A stretch of DNA of 64,000 nt from Luteibacter mycovicinus (GTDB taxonomy: Bacteria; Pseudomonadota; Gammaproteobacteria; Xanthomonadales; Rhodanobacteraceae): positions 1,860,001 through 1,924,000 of the forward strand of contig NZ_JQNL01000001.1 of assembly GCF_000745235.1 (NCBI RefSeq), read 5' to 3'. The notes beneath the pieces are model-generated. The model was not told the DNA's origin. It saw nothing but the letters and a program-made list of their open reading frames with translations, and did no database searches. This document shows, one piece after another, positions 57,678 to 64,000 of this stretch. Numbering within the stretch: the stretch's first letter is position 1; each line of letters begins with the position of its first letter. The position numbers and the translations under genes were made by a program.

Positions 57678-58513
57678 CTTCGGTTGATCTGGGTATGCTC
57701 TCGGTAAATATTGAGCTTCCGGACGCTGACGCCGAGGTCATGGCGGGCGTCAGGTGGGGTGAAGTGTACGCCTTTCCCACGCCAGCGTACTGGGCGTATC
57801 AAGTGGTAGCACGCCGCCTCGAGTCCACACCCGTACGCTACAAGCTCGGAAGCACGTTACGCGAAGAACTGGGCGCGTGCCTGCTCGGAGGTCACGGCAT
57901 CCCTGCAAAGGTTGGAATCGCCGCCTTCGAACATCTCCGCAGCCGAGGCGCGTTCGCCGACGCCACCCCAGACGAGTCGACGCTGGCTGAATGGTTGTCG
58001 GAATCCCTCCTAGTCGAAGGGCGTACCGTGCGGTATCGGTTCGCAAAGCAAAAGGCCGCTTATCTGGCGAAGAGCCTTAAGTGTCTCGACGAGGGCGGAG
58101 TTCCGACATCCACCGGCCGCGCGCTACGCAACTGGCTCCTAAAATGCCCGGGTGTCGGTCACAAGACAGCCTCGTGGGTCGCGCGCAATTGGCTTGATGC
58201 GGATGACATAGCAATCCTGGATATCCACATTCTGCGCGCCGGCATCTTCGCCGGGGTATTCTCACCCCATATGGCAGTCGAGCGCGACTACATCGACATG
58301 GAACGGTTGTTCCTCGATTTTAGCCAAGGCATGGGCGTGCGAGCCTCGGAACTGGACGCCGTAATCTGGTACGTCATGATGTCCGCGCCGCGCGCCGTTC
58401 AGTCGCTGGTGGACAGGTTGCCGTCCGACCTTCGAAGCGCAGGCGCCATGCCGTCAGGCTCGCGATCCCAAAAGCGCCGCGCCAACACCTCGCAACTTTC
58501 CTTCCTCGGATAA
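57668..58513 (+). CDS. OGG-type HhH-GPD DNA glycosylase/lyase
   Basis: The 281-residue protein has LLKCPGVGHKTASWVARNW, a helix-hairpin-helix with K166, and DDIAILDIHIL with D185. The 19-residue Lys-to-Asp spacing equals that of human OGG1 (K249/D268), so an active bifunctional glycosylase/lyase is likely. A helical region LREELGACLLGGHGIPAK precedes it. The OGG-fold family is a known accessory (Cap11) of type IV CBASS. It starts inside the methylase gene. Its 3' end overlaps the convergent nitroreductase-like gene by 60 bases. Confidence 0.8.
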   Translation: MQLASVDLGMLSVNIELPDADAEVMAGVRWGEVYAFPTPAYWAYQVVARRLESTPVRYKLGSTLREELGACLLGGHGIPAKVGIAAFEHLRSRGAFADATPDESTLAEWLSESLLVEGRTVRYRFAKQKAAYLAKSLKCLDEGGVPTSTGRALRNWLLKCPGVGHKTASWVARNWLDADDIAILDIHILRAGIFAGVFSPHMAVERDYIDMERLFLDFSQGMGVRASELDAVIWYVMMSAPRAVQSLVDRLPSDLRSAGAMPSGSRSQKRRANTSQLSFLG

Positions 58514-59128
58514 CGACGAGACCCAAGGGTCGCCGGTAAGGCCTAAAAGACAGAAGCTCATATCCAATGCCTCTGCCGCAACCGCCATCACGCCCTGAAG
58601 CACACCCGCGTCTCGCAAAATTAGGCTGAATGCATCTTCGTACTTTGCGGCTGTTTTCCCGAATTCCGCCACAAAGAGAACGATCCATGCCGTGTCAGAA
58701 GGCACAACAGAACGACAACTCTCAATGAGGTCGTGAGGCCACGCCACATCGAGCAGCTGCAATGCGTGCCGTTTCCCGTTGTAACGACTCACGCGGGACT
58801 CGGCCGGGTCACACAAGAGAACATGCACGGGATGGATGGCACCCGCCGATGGCGCCCCACGCCGTTCGATCGCGAAGCCAAGGCTCGTTTCGGCACTCTC
58901 CTGACAGGCGCACGTAGACCACAAGAGAGCGGACAAGCTGCCCAGTGTAGGTGCATCAAAACATCGCGCGGAGCGCCGACCGGCAAACAGGCTCATGACC
59001 TGATCGTGGCCATCCGGCACTGGTAGCTTCAGCTCTTTTGCGTGCCGCCACGGGTGCTCGAGATACCGTTGGACCTCACCCCGCGGCCGCGGCGTACCCA
59101 GTGGCAGCCAGGTCGTATCCGAGCTCAT
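58454..59128 (-). CDS. SagB/nitroreductase-like flavoprotein
   Basis: The 224-residue protein contains SLFAGRRSARCFDAPTLGSL, GAPSAGAIHPVHVLLCD and ILRDAGVLQGVMAVAAEALD, the pattern of the SagB-type dehydrogenase/nitroreductase family, which binds FMN. SagB proteins oxidise azolines in modified peptides; others are simple NAD(P)H oxidoreductases. ATG 59128 (MSSDTTWLPLG) overlaps the QueC stop by 53 bases; the frame upstream to 59230 is not used. It is the last gene of the leftward operon. Confidence 0.7.
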   Translation of the reverse strand: MSSDTTWLPLGTPRPRGEVQRYLEHPWRHAKELKLPVPDGHDQVMSLFAGRRSARCFDAPTLGSLSALLWSTCACQESAETSLGFAIERRGAPSAGAIHPVHVLLCDPAESRVSRYNGKRHALQLLDVAWPHDLIESCRSVVPSDTAWIVLFVAEFGKTAAKYEDAFSLILRDAGVLQGVMAVAAEALDMSFCLLGLTGDPWVSSLSEEGKLRGVGAALLGSRA

Positions 59129-59699
59129 GGTAGACCTCAAAGTATTTATTGCAGCCCCGACACTGGCCGCAGGCCACATTGGCCTTGTGGCAGCTATGCG
59201 CCCAAGCCAGTAAGGATGCCGGAATGCCACCAGCCCGGATCAGGTTGACCGTCGTGAGCTCGATCGCCGGCGCTGTCACGCGCAGCCCGCCCTCTTGGCA
59301 GGCCATCAACGCATCTAGATTTTCGAAGAACTCGATACGACCGTCGGCATGGGTACCGTCGCTTGCGACCGTTCCGATCATTAGCGTGTCTACACCCAGC
59401 GAGATCGCGCGCATGCCTGCCAAGGTTATGAGAAGCTGGTTGCGGTAGGGCCACCAATCGGTGCATGGCGCGTGCGCATCAGGCAAATCACCGGCCATGT
59501 CGCCCGACCCGAGGGCGCGGCAGTCCACCTGAATCGGTACGTGCGGTATGCTCAGCGACTCGCATATCGCCGCAGAGGCACGCAGCTCTGCTTGCGCCGC
59601 AAGCTGCCCATAATCAATCGTGAAAGCAACATCCGGCCGCTTCCACCACGCCAGCGCCGCGGAGTCCATACCGCCCGATAGAAGCAGCCCTGCAGTCAT
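59076..59699 (-). CDS. queC: QueC-like 7-cyano-7-deazaguanine synthase family protein
   Basis: The 207-residue protein has the ATP-pyrophosphatase loop LLLSGGMDSAAL, the substrate block TIDYGQLAAQAEL and the full zinc site CHKANVACGQCRGC. QueC makes preQ0 from carboxy-deazaguanine. No queD, queE or queF is adjacent, so this is not a housekeeping queuosine cluster. QueC-like Cap9 of type IV CBASS uses the same chemistry in defence. Four-base ATGA overlap with the upstream fusion gene shows coupling. It is about 20 residues shorter than E. coli QueC. Confidence 0.85.
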   Translation of the reverse strand: MTAGLLLSGGMDSAALAWWKRPDVAFTIDYGQLAAQAELRASAAICESLSIPHVPIQVDCRALGSGDMAGDLPDAHAPCTDWWPYRNQLLITLAGMRAISLGVDTLMIGTVASDGTHADGRIEFFENLDALMACQEGGLRVTAPAIELTTVNLIRAGGIPASLLAWAHSCHKANVACGQCRGCNKYFEVYHELGYDLAATGYAAAAG

Positions 59700-60916
59700 A
59701 GCGCCATGGCCTCCCAGACCGTTTTATAGATCGCTGTCGGAAAGTCTTTCACCATCTGGCAGTTCGATCCCTCGAGCATTTTTATGTCCTCGCCGACCTC
59801 GTTCTCGGCGTAGAAAATAACGGGCTTACCACGTGCCTTCGCGTATCCCACCTCGAAAATGGTTCCGGCATCCATGCCGTCCCCGATCGCAAGCACCAGG
59901 TCGCTCTCGTCGAGATAACGCAGATCCTCTGCGACAACCTCGTCTGCGGGCCCTGGACCGACCAAGTGATACGGAGACAAGACCTGAATATCCATCGATG
60001 CGAGCGAGCGACGCGCCTCCTCGATTACCCAAAGTTGCCCCATCGTAAAAAATGGGCCCGCCAGATAGACCTTGGCAAGGTACCTGGCATCATCGGATTT
60101 GCCTCGCTCACTTACCTTTACCGGCTCGGGCTTAAAGTTCGCAAGGTCTTCCGCCGTCGGCGGATATCGATTCTCCACGTAGAAGGCTGTAGCGCGCGAA
60201 GCACGGTCCGCAGCCGCCACTGGCGTAAGGCCTTCCTCTAGCCAGCCTTGCGCGAACACGGCAACGAAGACATCTCCCGATCCGACCTTGAAGACAGATG
60301 ACGTCTGGTACGAGGAAACCATGTCCAACTCGCCGTTATGCAGGACAACGGCGCCGTAGGGTCCGCCCTTAAGGACGACCACCTCGGCAGCTTCTCGCTC
60401 GGCGATCGCCCGAGCGAGATCTTCGGCCGGCGCCAGTGGGTCCATATCCATAATCATCGCCGCCTCGTAGCGATTGAGGATGAGGGCCAAGTGATTTGCC
60501 CGCGACCCGCTGTGCATGAATCCTTGCGGCCCATCCACGTTCTGCGGGTCGTAGACGACGTAATCCGCATCTACTTCGGCATTGCCAGCGAGCATGCCAA
60601 AGATCACGGCCCTATCCGCTTTCACCTGTAAAGTCGGATGGCGGCCCGAGGCCGCCACAATGGAAGGCTGGCCCAAGCCATGGATATAGTTGAAGCGTGG
60701 GACGCGCTCTACCTCCTGGAATGAAATGCGGTAGCGCTGATCCCGGTTTCGATTTGCTATCGAAACCTTCGCATCCGCGTCCAGGTAAGTAGACAGCTCC
60801 ACTTCGCTTCCGAGCTTGGTAATCGCCTCGGCAGCACGGCCGGCCGAACCAAAATACTCATCCCATTGTTCACGTACGACCACTTCGCGATAGACACCGC
60901 CGATCACCGTTATCAT
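59696..60916 (-). CDS. PfkB-type kinase fused to nucleoside 2-deoxyribosyltransferase
   Basis: The 406-residue protein joins a PfkB/ribokinase-like domain (1 to about 270; VVVLKGGPYGAVV, then FKVGSGDVFVAVFAQG as the catalytic GxGD loop) to an NDT domain (about 282-406; KVYLAGPFFTMGQ, then GDGMDAGTIFEVGYAKARGK with the nucleophilic Glu in IFEVGY). The kinase would phosphorylate a sugar or nucleoside and the NDT would break or swap an N-glycosidic bond. This points to a nucleoside substrate. Four-base overlaps with both neighbours. Confidence 0.82.
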   Translation of the reverse strand: MITVIGGVYREVVVREQWDEYFGSAGRAAEAITKLGSEVELSTYLDADAKVSIANRNRDQRYRISFQEVERVPRFNYIHGLGQPSIVAASGRHPTLQVKADRAVIFGMLAGNAEVDADYVVYDPQNVDGPQGFMHSGSRANHLALILNRYEAAMIMDMDPLAPAEDLARAIAEREAAEVVVLKGGPYGAVVLHNGELDMVSSYQTSSVFKVGSGDVFVAVFAQGWLEEGLTPVAAADRASRATAFYVENRYPPTAEDLANFKPEPVKVSERGKSDDARYLAKVYLAGPFFTMGQLWVIEEARRSLASMDIQVLSPYHLVGPGPADEVVAEDLRYLDESDLVLAIGDGMDAGTIFEVGYAKARGKPVIFYAENEVGEDIKMLEGSNCQMVKDFPTAIYKTVWEAMAL

Positions 60917-61239
60917 CGGACTGCCTCGACTTTAAGCCGCACCTGCCCGCCCACCGCATCGACTACGGTGGCCCTGTACCGCGTTCCTGCGTTGATGCAT
61001 TCAATCAGTCGGACGATCCGGGCTGACGCGAGCCCTCCCGCTGTAACGCCGTGGTGTTTCACCACCACTAACGTCGTTATCGGGCCCGCCTCGAGCTCCA
61101 CCTGGAGCACGTCTCCTTTACCCAACGTCTTAACAACTGTCGCGATTGGCGAACTGAGTTGCGTGTGGATGACTAGATCCTCACAAGCCACCGCAACATC
61201 AGGAAAGCCCCCGCCCCCGCCCCCGCCTGAACCAGACAT
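60913..61239 (-). CDS. Small beta-rich protein with an N-terminal glycine run
   Basis: The 108-residue protein starts MSGSGGGGGGGFPDVAV, then a strand-rich domain with LGKGDVLQVELEAGPITTLV and YRATVVDAVGGQVRLKVEAV. No family is recognised. AAGGAG precedes ATG 61239, a strong signal, and the stop overlaps the kinase-NDT start by four bases. A flexible glycine N-terminus next to a QueC-like enzyme fits a protein that is modified or conjugated at its terminus, which is inference only. Confidence 0.65.
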   Translation of the reverse strand: MSGSGGGGGGGFPDVAVACEDLVIHTQLSSPIATVVKTLGKGDVLQVELEAGPITTLVVVKHHGVTAGGLASARIVRLIECINAGTRYRATVVDAVGGQVRLKVEAVR

Positions 61240-61294
61240 CTTTCTCTCCTTGTGTCATTCCCGCCCAACTAGCCGGCGGCATATGCGCAAACCC

Positions 61295-61501
61295 TTATCG
61301 CCAAGAAGCGCCCCCAGCGCCAGGGCGGACCTTTTGCGAGTCGTTCCGAAGTTGCCGCAGCGCCTCATTAACCTTCCCTTGCGAGACCAAGCCGTCTGCA
61401 GTATCCCGCACCGTGCCGGTTACCGGTAGCTGCCGGTGCCACGACAGCGTGCGAGTCAGGCACCACGTACGATCCTGCATTTCGTCCAACACCTTGAGCA
61501 C
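61295..61501 (-). CDS. Small 68-residue protein, unknown
   Basis: GTG 61501 opens an ORF reading LKVLDEMQDRTWCLTRTLSW and ending RPGAGGASWR. The middle (VSQGKVNEALRQLRND) is helical. It has one cysteine and no known domain. It starts nine bases after the stop of the preceding 56-residue gene and is followed 55 bases later by the glycine-run protein, so it fits the operon. Confidence 0.5.
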   Translation of the reverse strand: MLKVLDEMQDRTWCLTRTLSWHRQLPVTGTVRDTADGLVSQGKVNEALRQLRNDSQKVRPGAGGASWR

Positions 61502-61510
61502 GTCGTTTGT

Positions 61511-61681
61511 TTACGCGTTCCAACTGAGCCGACCGGAGCGCCGGCAACGCGCCTCAAGCTCTTCTGTCGTCAACCCAAGCCATTCGCCTAGCTTAGCCAC
61601 CAGAATTTTGCCCGTTCCGGGATCCGCAATGAACTCGAGGAACTCGGCAATACCGGCAAAATATTCGCTAATAAGTCGCAT
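61511..61681 (-). CDS. Small 56-residue protein, unknown
   Basis: ATG 61681 begins MRLISEYFAGIAEFLEFIAD, followed by GKILVAKLGEWLGLTTEEL. The start is three bases after the stop of the split SIS gene, typical of operon packing. The protein is amphipathic-helical and acidic at its N-terminus, without a known family. Confidence 0.5.
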   Translation of the reverse strand: MRLISEYFAGIAEFLEFIADPGTGKILVAKLGEWLGLTTEELEARCRRSGRLSWNA

Positions 61682-61684
61682 CCT

Positions 61685-62296
61685 CTATGGTGGAGTCGTA
61701 CGGACTTTGAGAAGTGACAACAGTTCACGGACCCGCCCAGCAGGAACGTCAAGCTTTCGTGCAATCGCGATCTCGTCGCGGTCGGCAAGGACGGCACCAG
61801 CGCTGTAGTCGAAGTCGCCCTCGTAGAGACATTCGCCGAAGGCCGGCACGCCAAGCCTGCCCCGATCGCGGTCACGGCGCTGAGCGGGTCGGTCGGCCCA
61901 GTGCATGGCCCAGGCGACAGCCGCGAGGCCGGCGAGCATGCCGTCGAAGCGGGCGGTGACCTCGACGACAGCCAGTTCGGGTGGAAGCCCGGACCGTGTC
62001 CAGTCTTTCAATGGCGTGTAGTCAGGCGATGGCAAGAAGATGCAGGTCGTCTCCCTGGCCCGATCGGCAAACCAGAAGCGGCGGCCGTGGCCGAGGTTGC
62101 GTAGGTCGGTTACCCAGAGGCTGGCAAGAGACGCTTCGGTCGAACGGATCTGCAGGTCATCCGCGCCGAGCAAGGTCCAAGGGTCGGCCACCACGCTGAG
62201 GTGCTCGCGGAGCGCCGAGGCCGGAATCGCACCGGCAGCCTTTCGCGACCATGCAAGGATCGCGTCTGCCGGAAGCTCGACGTCGGCATCGCGCAT
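61685..62296 (-). CDS. SIS-domain protein, C-terminal part of a split gene
   Basis: The 203-residue ORF contains EASLASLWVTDLRNLGHGRR and later RFDGMLAGLAAVAWAMHWAD, like the second half of two-domain SIS (sugar isomerase) proteins. It begins inside, and in a different frame from, the preceding ORF: ATG 62296 sits 140 bases before that ORF's stop. The two would join naturally around this point, so a frameshift in one ~378-residue gene is likely. Two separate overlapping proteins remain possible. Confidence 0.55.
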   Translation of the reverse strand: MRDADVELPADAILAWSRKAAGAIPASALREHLSVVADPWTLLGADDLQIRSTEASLASLWVTDLRNLGHGRRFWFADRARETTCIFLPSPDYTPLKDWTRSGLPPELAVVEVTARFDGMLAGLAAVAWAMHWADRPAQRRDRDRGRLGVPAFGECLYEGDFDYSAGAVLADRDEIAIARKLDVPAGRVRELLSLLKVRTTPP

Positions 62297-62813
62297 GGAC
62301 CTTGGTCAGAGCGCACAACATCGCCCATGCGCCATTGGTCGACAGAAACCTATCGGCGCCCGCCGACGTGCCGAGACTACAACTCAGACAGCCCGCCTCG
62401 TCGATTCGTCGGGCCAACGGCGTGCCGTCCCTGCCGACTATGCCGAAAACGTGCAGGGGCGCCACGGCAATGGCCCAGGCGGCGGCCGTCAGAATGTCCG
62501 GATGCGACCCGCCTTGAGAGACCAGCCAGATGGCGGCGTCCCGAGGTACCGTGAGGCTCAGCGCTTCCAAGGGCGCAATGACTGTGGCGGCATGGCCGAA
62601 GACCGCTAGATGCAGTCGTGCCATCCAGCGGGCTGCGACCTGCGCTCCACCGGAGGCCACGATGACCAGCGGAACGGCGCTGGAAGCATTGATGGCCCGG
62701 TTCAGTTGGTCCCACCGAACGCCGCTCCCTGCCGAGGTGACGGTCAGCGGCGAGCTCTTCCTGATACATGCGTCCCACGGACCTACTCCTAAGTACCGGC
62801 ATGCGCGCCACAT
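62157..62813 (-). CDS. SIS-domain protein, N-terminal part of a split gene
   Basis: From ATG 62813, preceded by AAGGAAGG, the protein reads to about residue 173 as a SIS fold: LVIVASGGAQVAARWMARLH, WLVSQGGSHPDILTAAAWAI and LSTNGAWAMLCAL. The remaining 45 residues (RCRRRASGRRDP onward) look like out-of-frame arginine-rich read-through. SIS proteins bind sugar phosphates and isomerise or sense them. It is the first gene of the leftward operon; its promoter is at 62931-62959. Confidence 0.55.
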   Translation of the reverse strand: MWRACRYLGVGPWDACIRKSSPLTVTSAGSGVRWDQLNRAINASSAVPLVIVASGGAQVAARWMARLHLAVFGHAATVIAPLEALSLTVPRDAAIWLVSQGGSHPDILTAAAWAIAVAPLHVFGIVGRDGTPLARRIDEAGCLSCSLGTSAGADRFLSTNGAWAMLCALTKVHARCRRRASGRRDPCMVAKGCRCDSGLGAPRAPQRGGRPLDLARRG

Positions 62814-62930
62814 CGATCGCGCCTTCCTTGATGAGGACGGTCCGCCGCCGCGGTGCCAAGCTGTTTTGTGATCGCTTGTGACGCTCGGTGCGACTAGCCC
62901 GATGCCGCCCACGCAATGTTTATCGGTCGA

Positions 62931-62959
62931 CTATAATGTGATCGAATTCACGAAATCAA
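62931..62959 (-). promoter_or_regulatory. Promoter of the SIS-to-QueC operon
   Basis: On the minus strand TTGATT and TTATAG are 17 bases apart, about 118 bases before the first start. On the plus strand the same site reads TATAAT (62932-62937), so it may serve both directions. Confidence 0.45.
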
Positions 62960-63206
62960 ACGTTGATTGTGCGCCGGCACCCCCTACAAGAGCCGGGTGT
63001 TTAATCGCATCGACATCACGCTTTTATCGACGCACCCGCCCGATTGCGATCGCCGCCAATGCGTTCCATGCAACGTCCGCTCGCTCACCCCGGGCATCGG
63101 TTCTGGCAATGGGTCGACCTAGCCTAGGGACTCAATATAAGCGAGTTCGGTGGTCAAGTTTTACGCTGACCTGCCGCTAAGTGCTCATCCTAATGGAGTC
63201 ATATGC
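62960..63206. other. Intergenic region without a supported gene
   Basis: No coding features are seen. CCTAGCCTAGG (63118-63128) is a short palindrome, and the region is AT-rich for this genome. It probably holds the promoter for the zinc-ribbon gene. Confidence 0.35.
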
Positions 63207-63506
63207 ATGGAAATGAGCTGCGGGCTGTGTCACTCGCCTTTGTCATATCGCGCGCAAGTCTGCGCCTCGTGTCGTGGGACCGTGGCTTACGGTGTCAGTG
63301 GGCCCGAAGTGAGGATATGCGGCTCCCTTGGTCTAGTGGCGGGCCTGGTTTTTCTCCACCAAGGCAGTCCTTTTCTGGGCCTGCAGCTAGGCTTCGACGG
63401 TTACCTTATGAGCGCGGTGCTGGGTGCGGTCGCCGGCGGGTGCCTGATCACGTATCTGCGCCGCAACGCGGTGCGCTGCTTCCGGAACCCGGAGGATGTC
63501 CGCTAA
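63207..63506 (+). CDS. Zinc-ribbon membrane protein
   Basis: The 99-residue protein starts MEMSCGLCHSPLSYRAQVCA with two CxxC pairs (CGLC and CASC) forming a zinc ribbon, followed by two membrane helices (about 35-50 and 61-81). GGAG precedes ATG 63207 at nine bases. Zinc-ribbon membrane proteins of this size are common in accessory regions and have no single function. An upstream frame to 63150 is not used. Confidence 0.65.
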   Translation: MEMSCGLCHSPLSYRAQVCASCRGTVAYGVSGPEVRICGSLGLVAGLVFLHQGSPFLGLQLGFDGYLMSAVLGAVAGGCLITYLRRNAVRCFRNPEDVR

Positions 63507-63541
63507 CCTCTGCCTGCTGGGACGTCCTGTTGGCCGCTGCG

Positions 63542-63790
63542 ATGAGCACGCTGACGGTTTCAGCAGAGATGCGATGGTTGGGCAACAAGGAAGCAAGCAC
63601 GCTTGATCAAGAGACGCTCGAATCGTGGAAGAAAGATCGCGACTGGCCGCATCACTGCCAGCCGACAGCATTCCACATGGCTGTGACGGAGGCCTTGGAG
63701 ACGACCCGTACCGCCTACCAGCTCGGCGATGCGGAGCCGGTCATCACGGGCACCTTCCTTACGCGCGTGAAAAAAGTATCCAGCCGCTGA
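63542..63790 (+). CDS. Small hypothetical protein
   Basis: The 82-residue ORF starting MSTLTVSAEMRWLGNKEAST is soluble and mixed-charge, with DWPHHCQPTAFHMAVTEALE and VITGTFLTRVKK. No family is recognised and the start is uncertain (ATG 63569 is possible). It lies 35 bases after the zinc-ribbon gene. A 104-codon frame on the opposite strand is judged to be a shadow. Confidence 0.4.
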   Translation: MSTLTVSAEMRWLGNKEASTLDQETLESWKKDRDWPHHCQPTAFHMAVTEALETTRTAYQLGDAEPVITGTFLTRVKKVSSR

Positions 63791-64000
63791 CTTAGAAGCA
63801 CGGCAGTCATTTCGCCGGTCCTCATCTGGAGGCACTCGTTTTTCCTCCCAAGGAAACTCAAAGCAGGACGTCATCGCTGCTGATTAGCCCTTACTCCCTA
63901 GGTTCATCCAATAGCGGAACACGTCGGCCGCCGAACAGATGAGCGCGCCGCGCACGGCTTAAATACAGCGACGTCGATACACCTGGCCACGGCAGTCCGA
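63791..64000. other. Trailing region without a supported gene
   Basis: I see no gene, terminator or clear repeat in the last 210 bases. The accessory region probably continues beyond the window. Confidence 0.35.

Noticed and set aside
54804..62813. Calling the island a type IV CBASS system
   Set aside because: QueC-like and OGG-like proteins are present, but I find no CD-NTase motif (a GS-type loop with paired acidic residues) and no TGT-like protein. The only cyclase is class III. The label would overstate the evidence.
53231..64000. Calling the accessory region a prophage
   Set aside because: No integrase, terminase, capsid, portal, tail or lysis gene is visible; the only mobility trace is the partition relic.

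Overview
The window looks like part of a chromosome from a GC-rich gammaproteobacterium of the Xanthomonadales (Lysobacterales), most like Rhodanobacteraceae such as Luteibacter or Dyella. This is inferred from the gene content (ycgL, secB-gpsA, rpmB-rpmG, a lone MalK/UgpC-type ATPase beside glk, GldG-like ABC genes, plsB, rdgC, ttcA), the strong GC bias and short REP-like repeats of the TAGGAGCG type. No search could be run, so species and family names rest on recognised motifs.

1-52.3 kb is mostly ordinary chromosome. In order: ycgL; a giant membrane ankyrin protein; a KefB-type antiporter; hemB; a sugar-type ABC ATPase facing glucokinase across a perfect 18-bp LacI-type palindrome; an SNF2 helicase; gpsA-secB; rpmB-rpmG with two good terminators; a fatty acid desaturase; a four-gene ABC-2/GldG/DUF4340 operon; mutM; a secreted PI-PLC-like enzyme; tdk with an unknown partner; rep; an LprI-like protein; two tandem AI-2E-family permeases; an e(P4)-type phosphatase; a lipoprotein; plsB; two ~1,070-1,090-residue toxin-like paralogues flanking ubiE; an M1 peptidase; an alpha/beta hydrolase; a YgjP-like metallopeptidase; rdgC; an aromatic aminotransferase; ttcA; a DUF465 protein; a GNAT enzyme; and a MarR-controlled AaeB/DUF1656/AaeA-type efflux operon.

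52.4-64.0 kb is a different kind of DNA: visibly more AT-rich, densely overlapping and rich in conflict-type genes. It opens with a decayed plasmid-partition RepB/ParB pseudogene. Then come a GIY-YIG-like protein; a two-helix membrane protein convergent with a class III nucleotide cyclase; an ImmA/IrrE protease overlapping the cyclase; a D12-class DNA adenine methylase overlapping an OGG-type DNA glycosylase/lyase; and a tightly packed leftward operon (62.8 to 58.45 kb). That operon encodes a split SIS-domain protein, two very small proteins, a protein with an N-terminal glycine run, a PfkB-nucleoside deoxyribosyltransferase fusion, a QueC-like enzyme and a SagB/nitroreductase-like protein. 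The window ends with a zinc-ribbon membrane protein and an unknown small ORF.

The most interesting proposal is that 53.2-62.9 kb holds one or more undescribed nucleotide- or nucleobase-centred defence modules. QueC-like and OGG-like proteins are known accessories of type IV CBASS, but I see neither a CD-NTase nor a TGT-like protein here. The only nucleotide cyclase is a class III (Pycsar-like) enzyme. Separately, the two toxin-like paralogues share a conserved 5' leader whose inverted repeat buries the ribosome binding site, which suggests a common translational switch.
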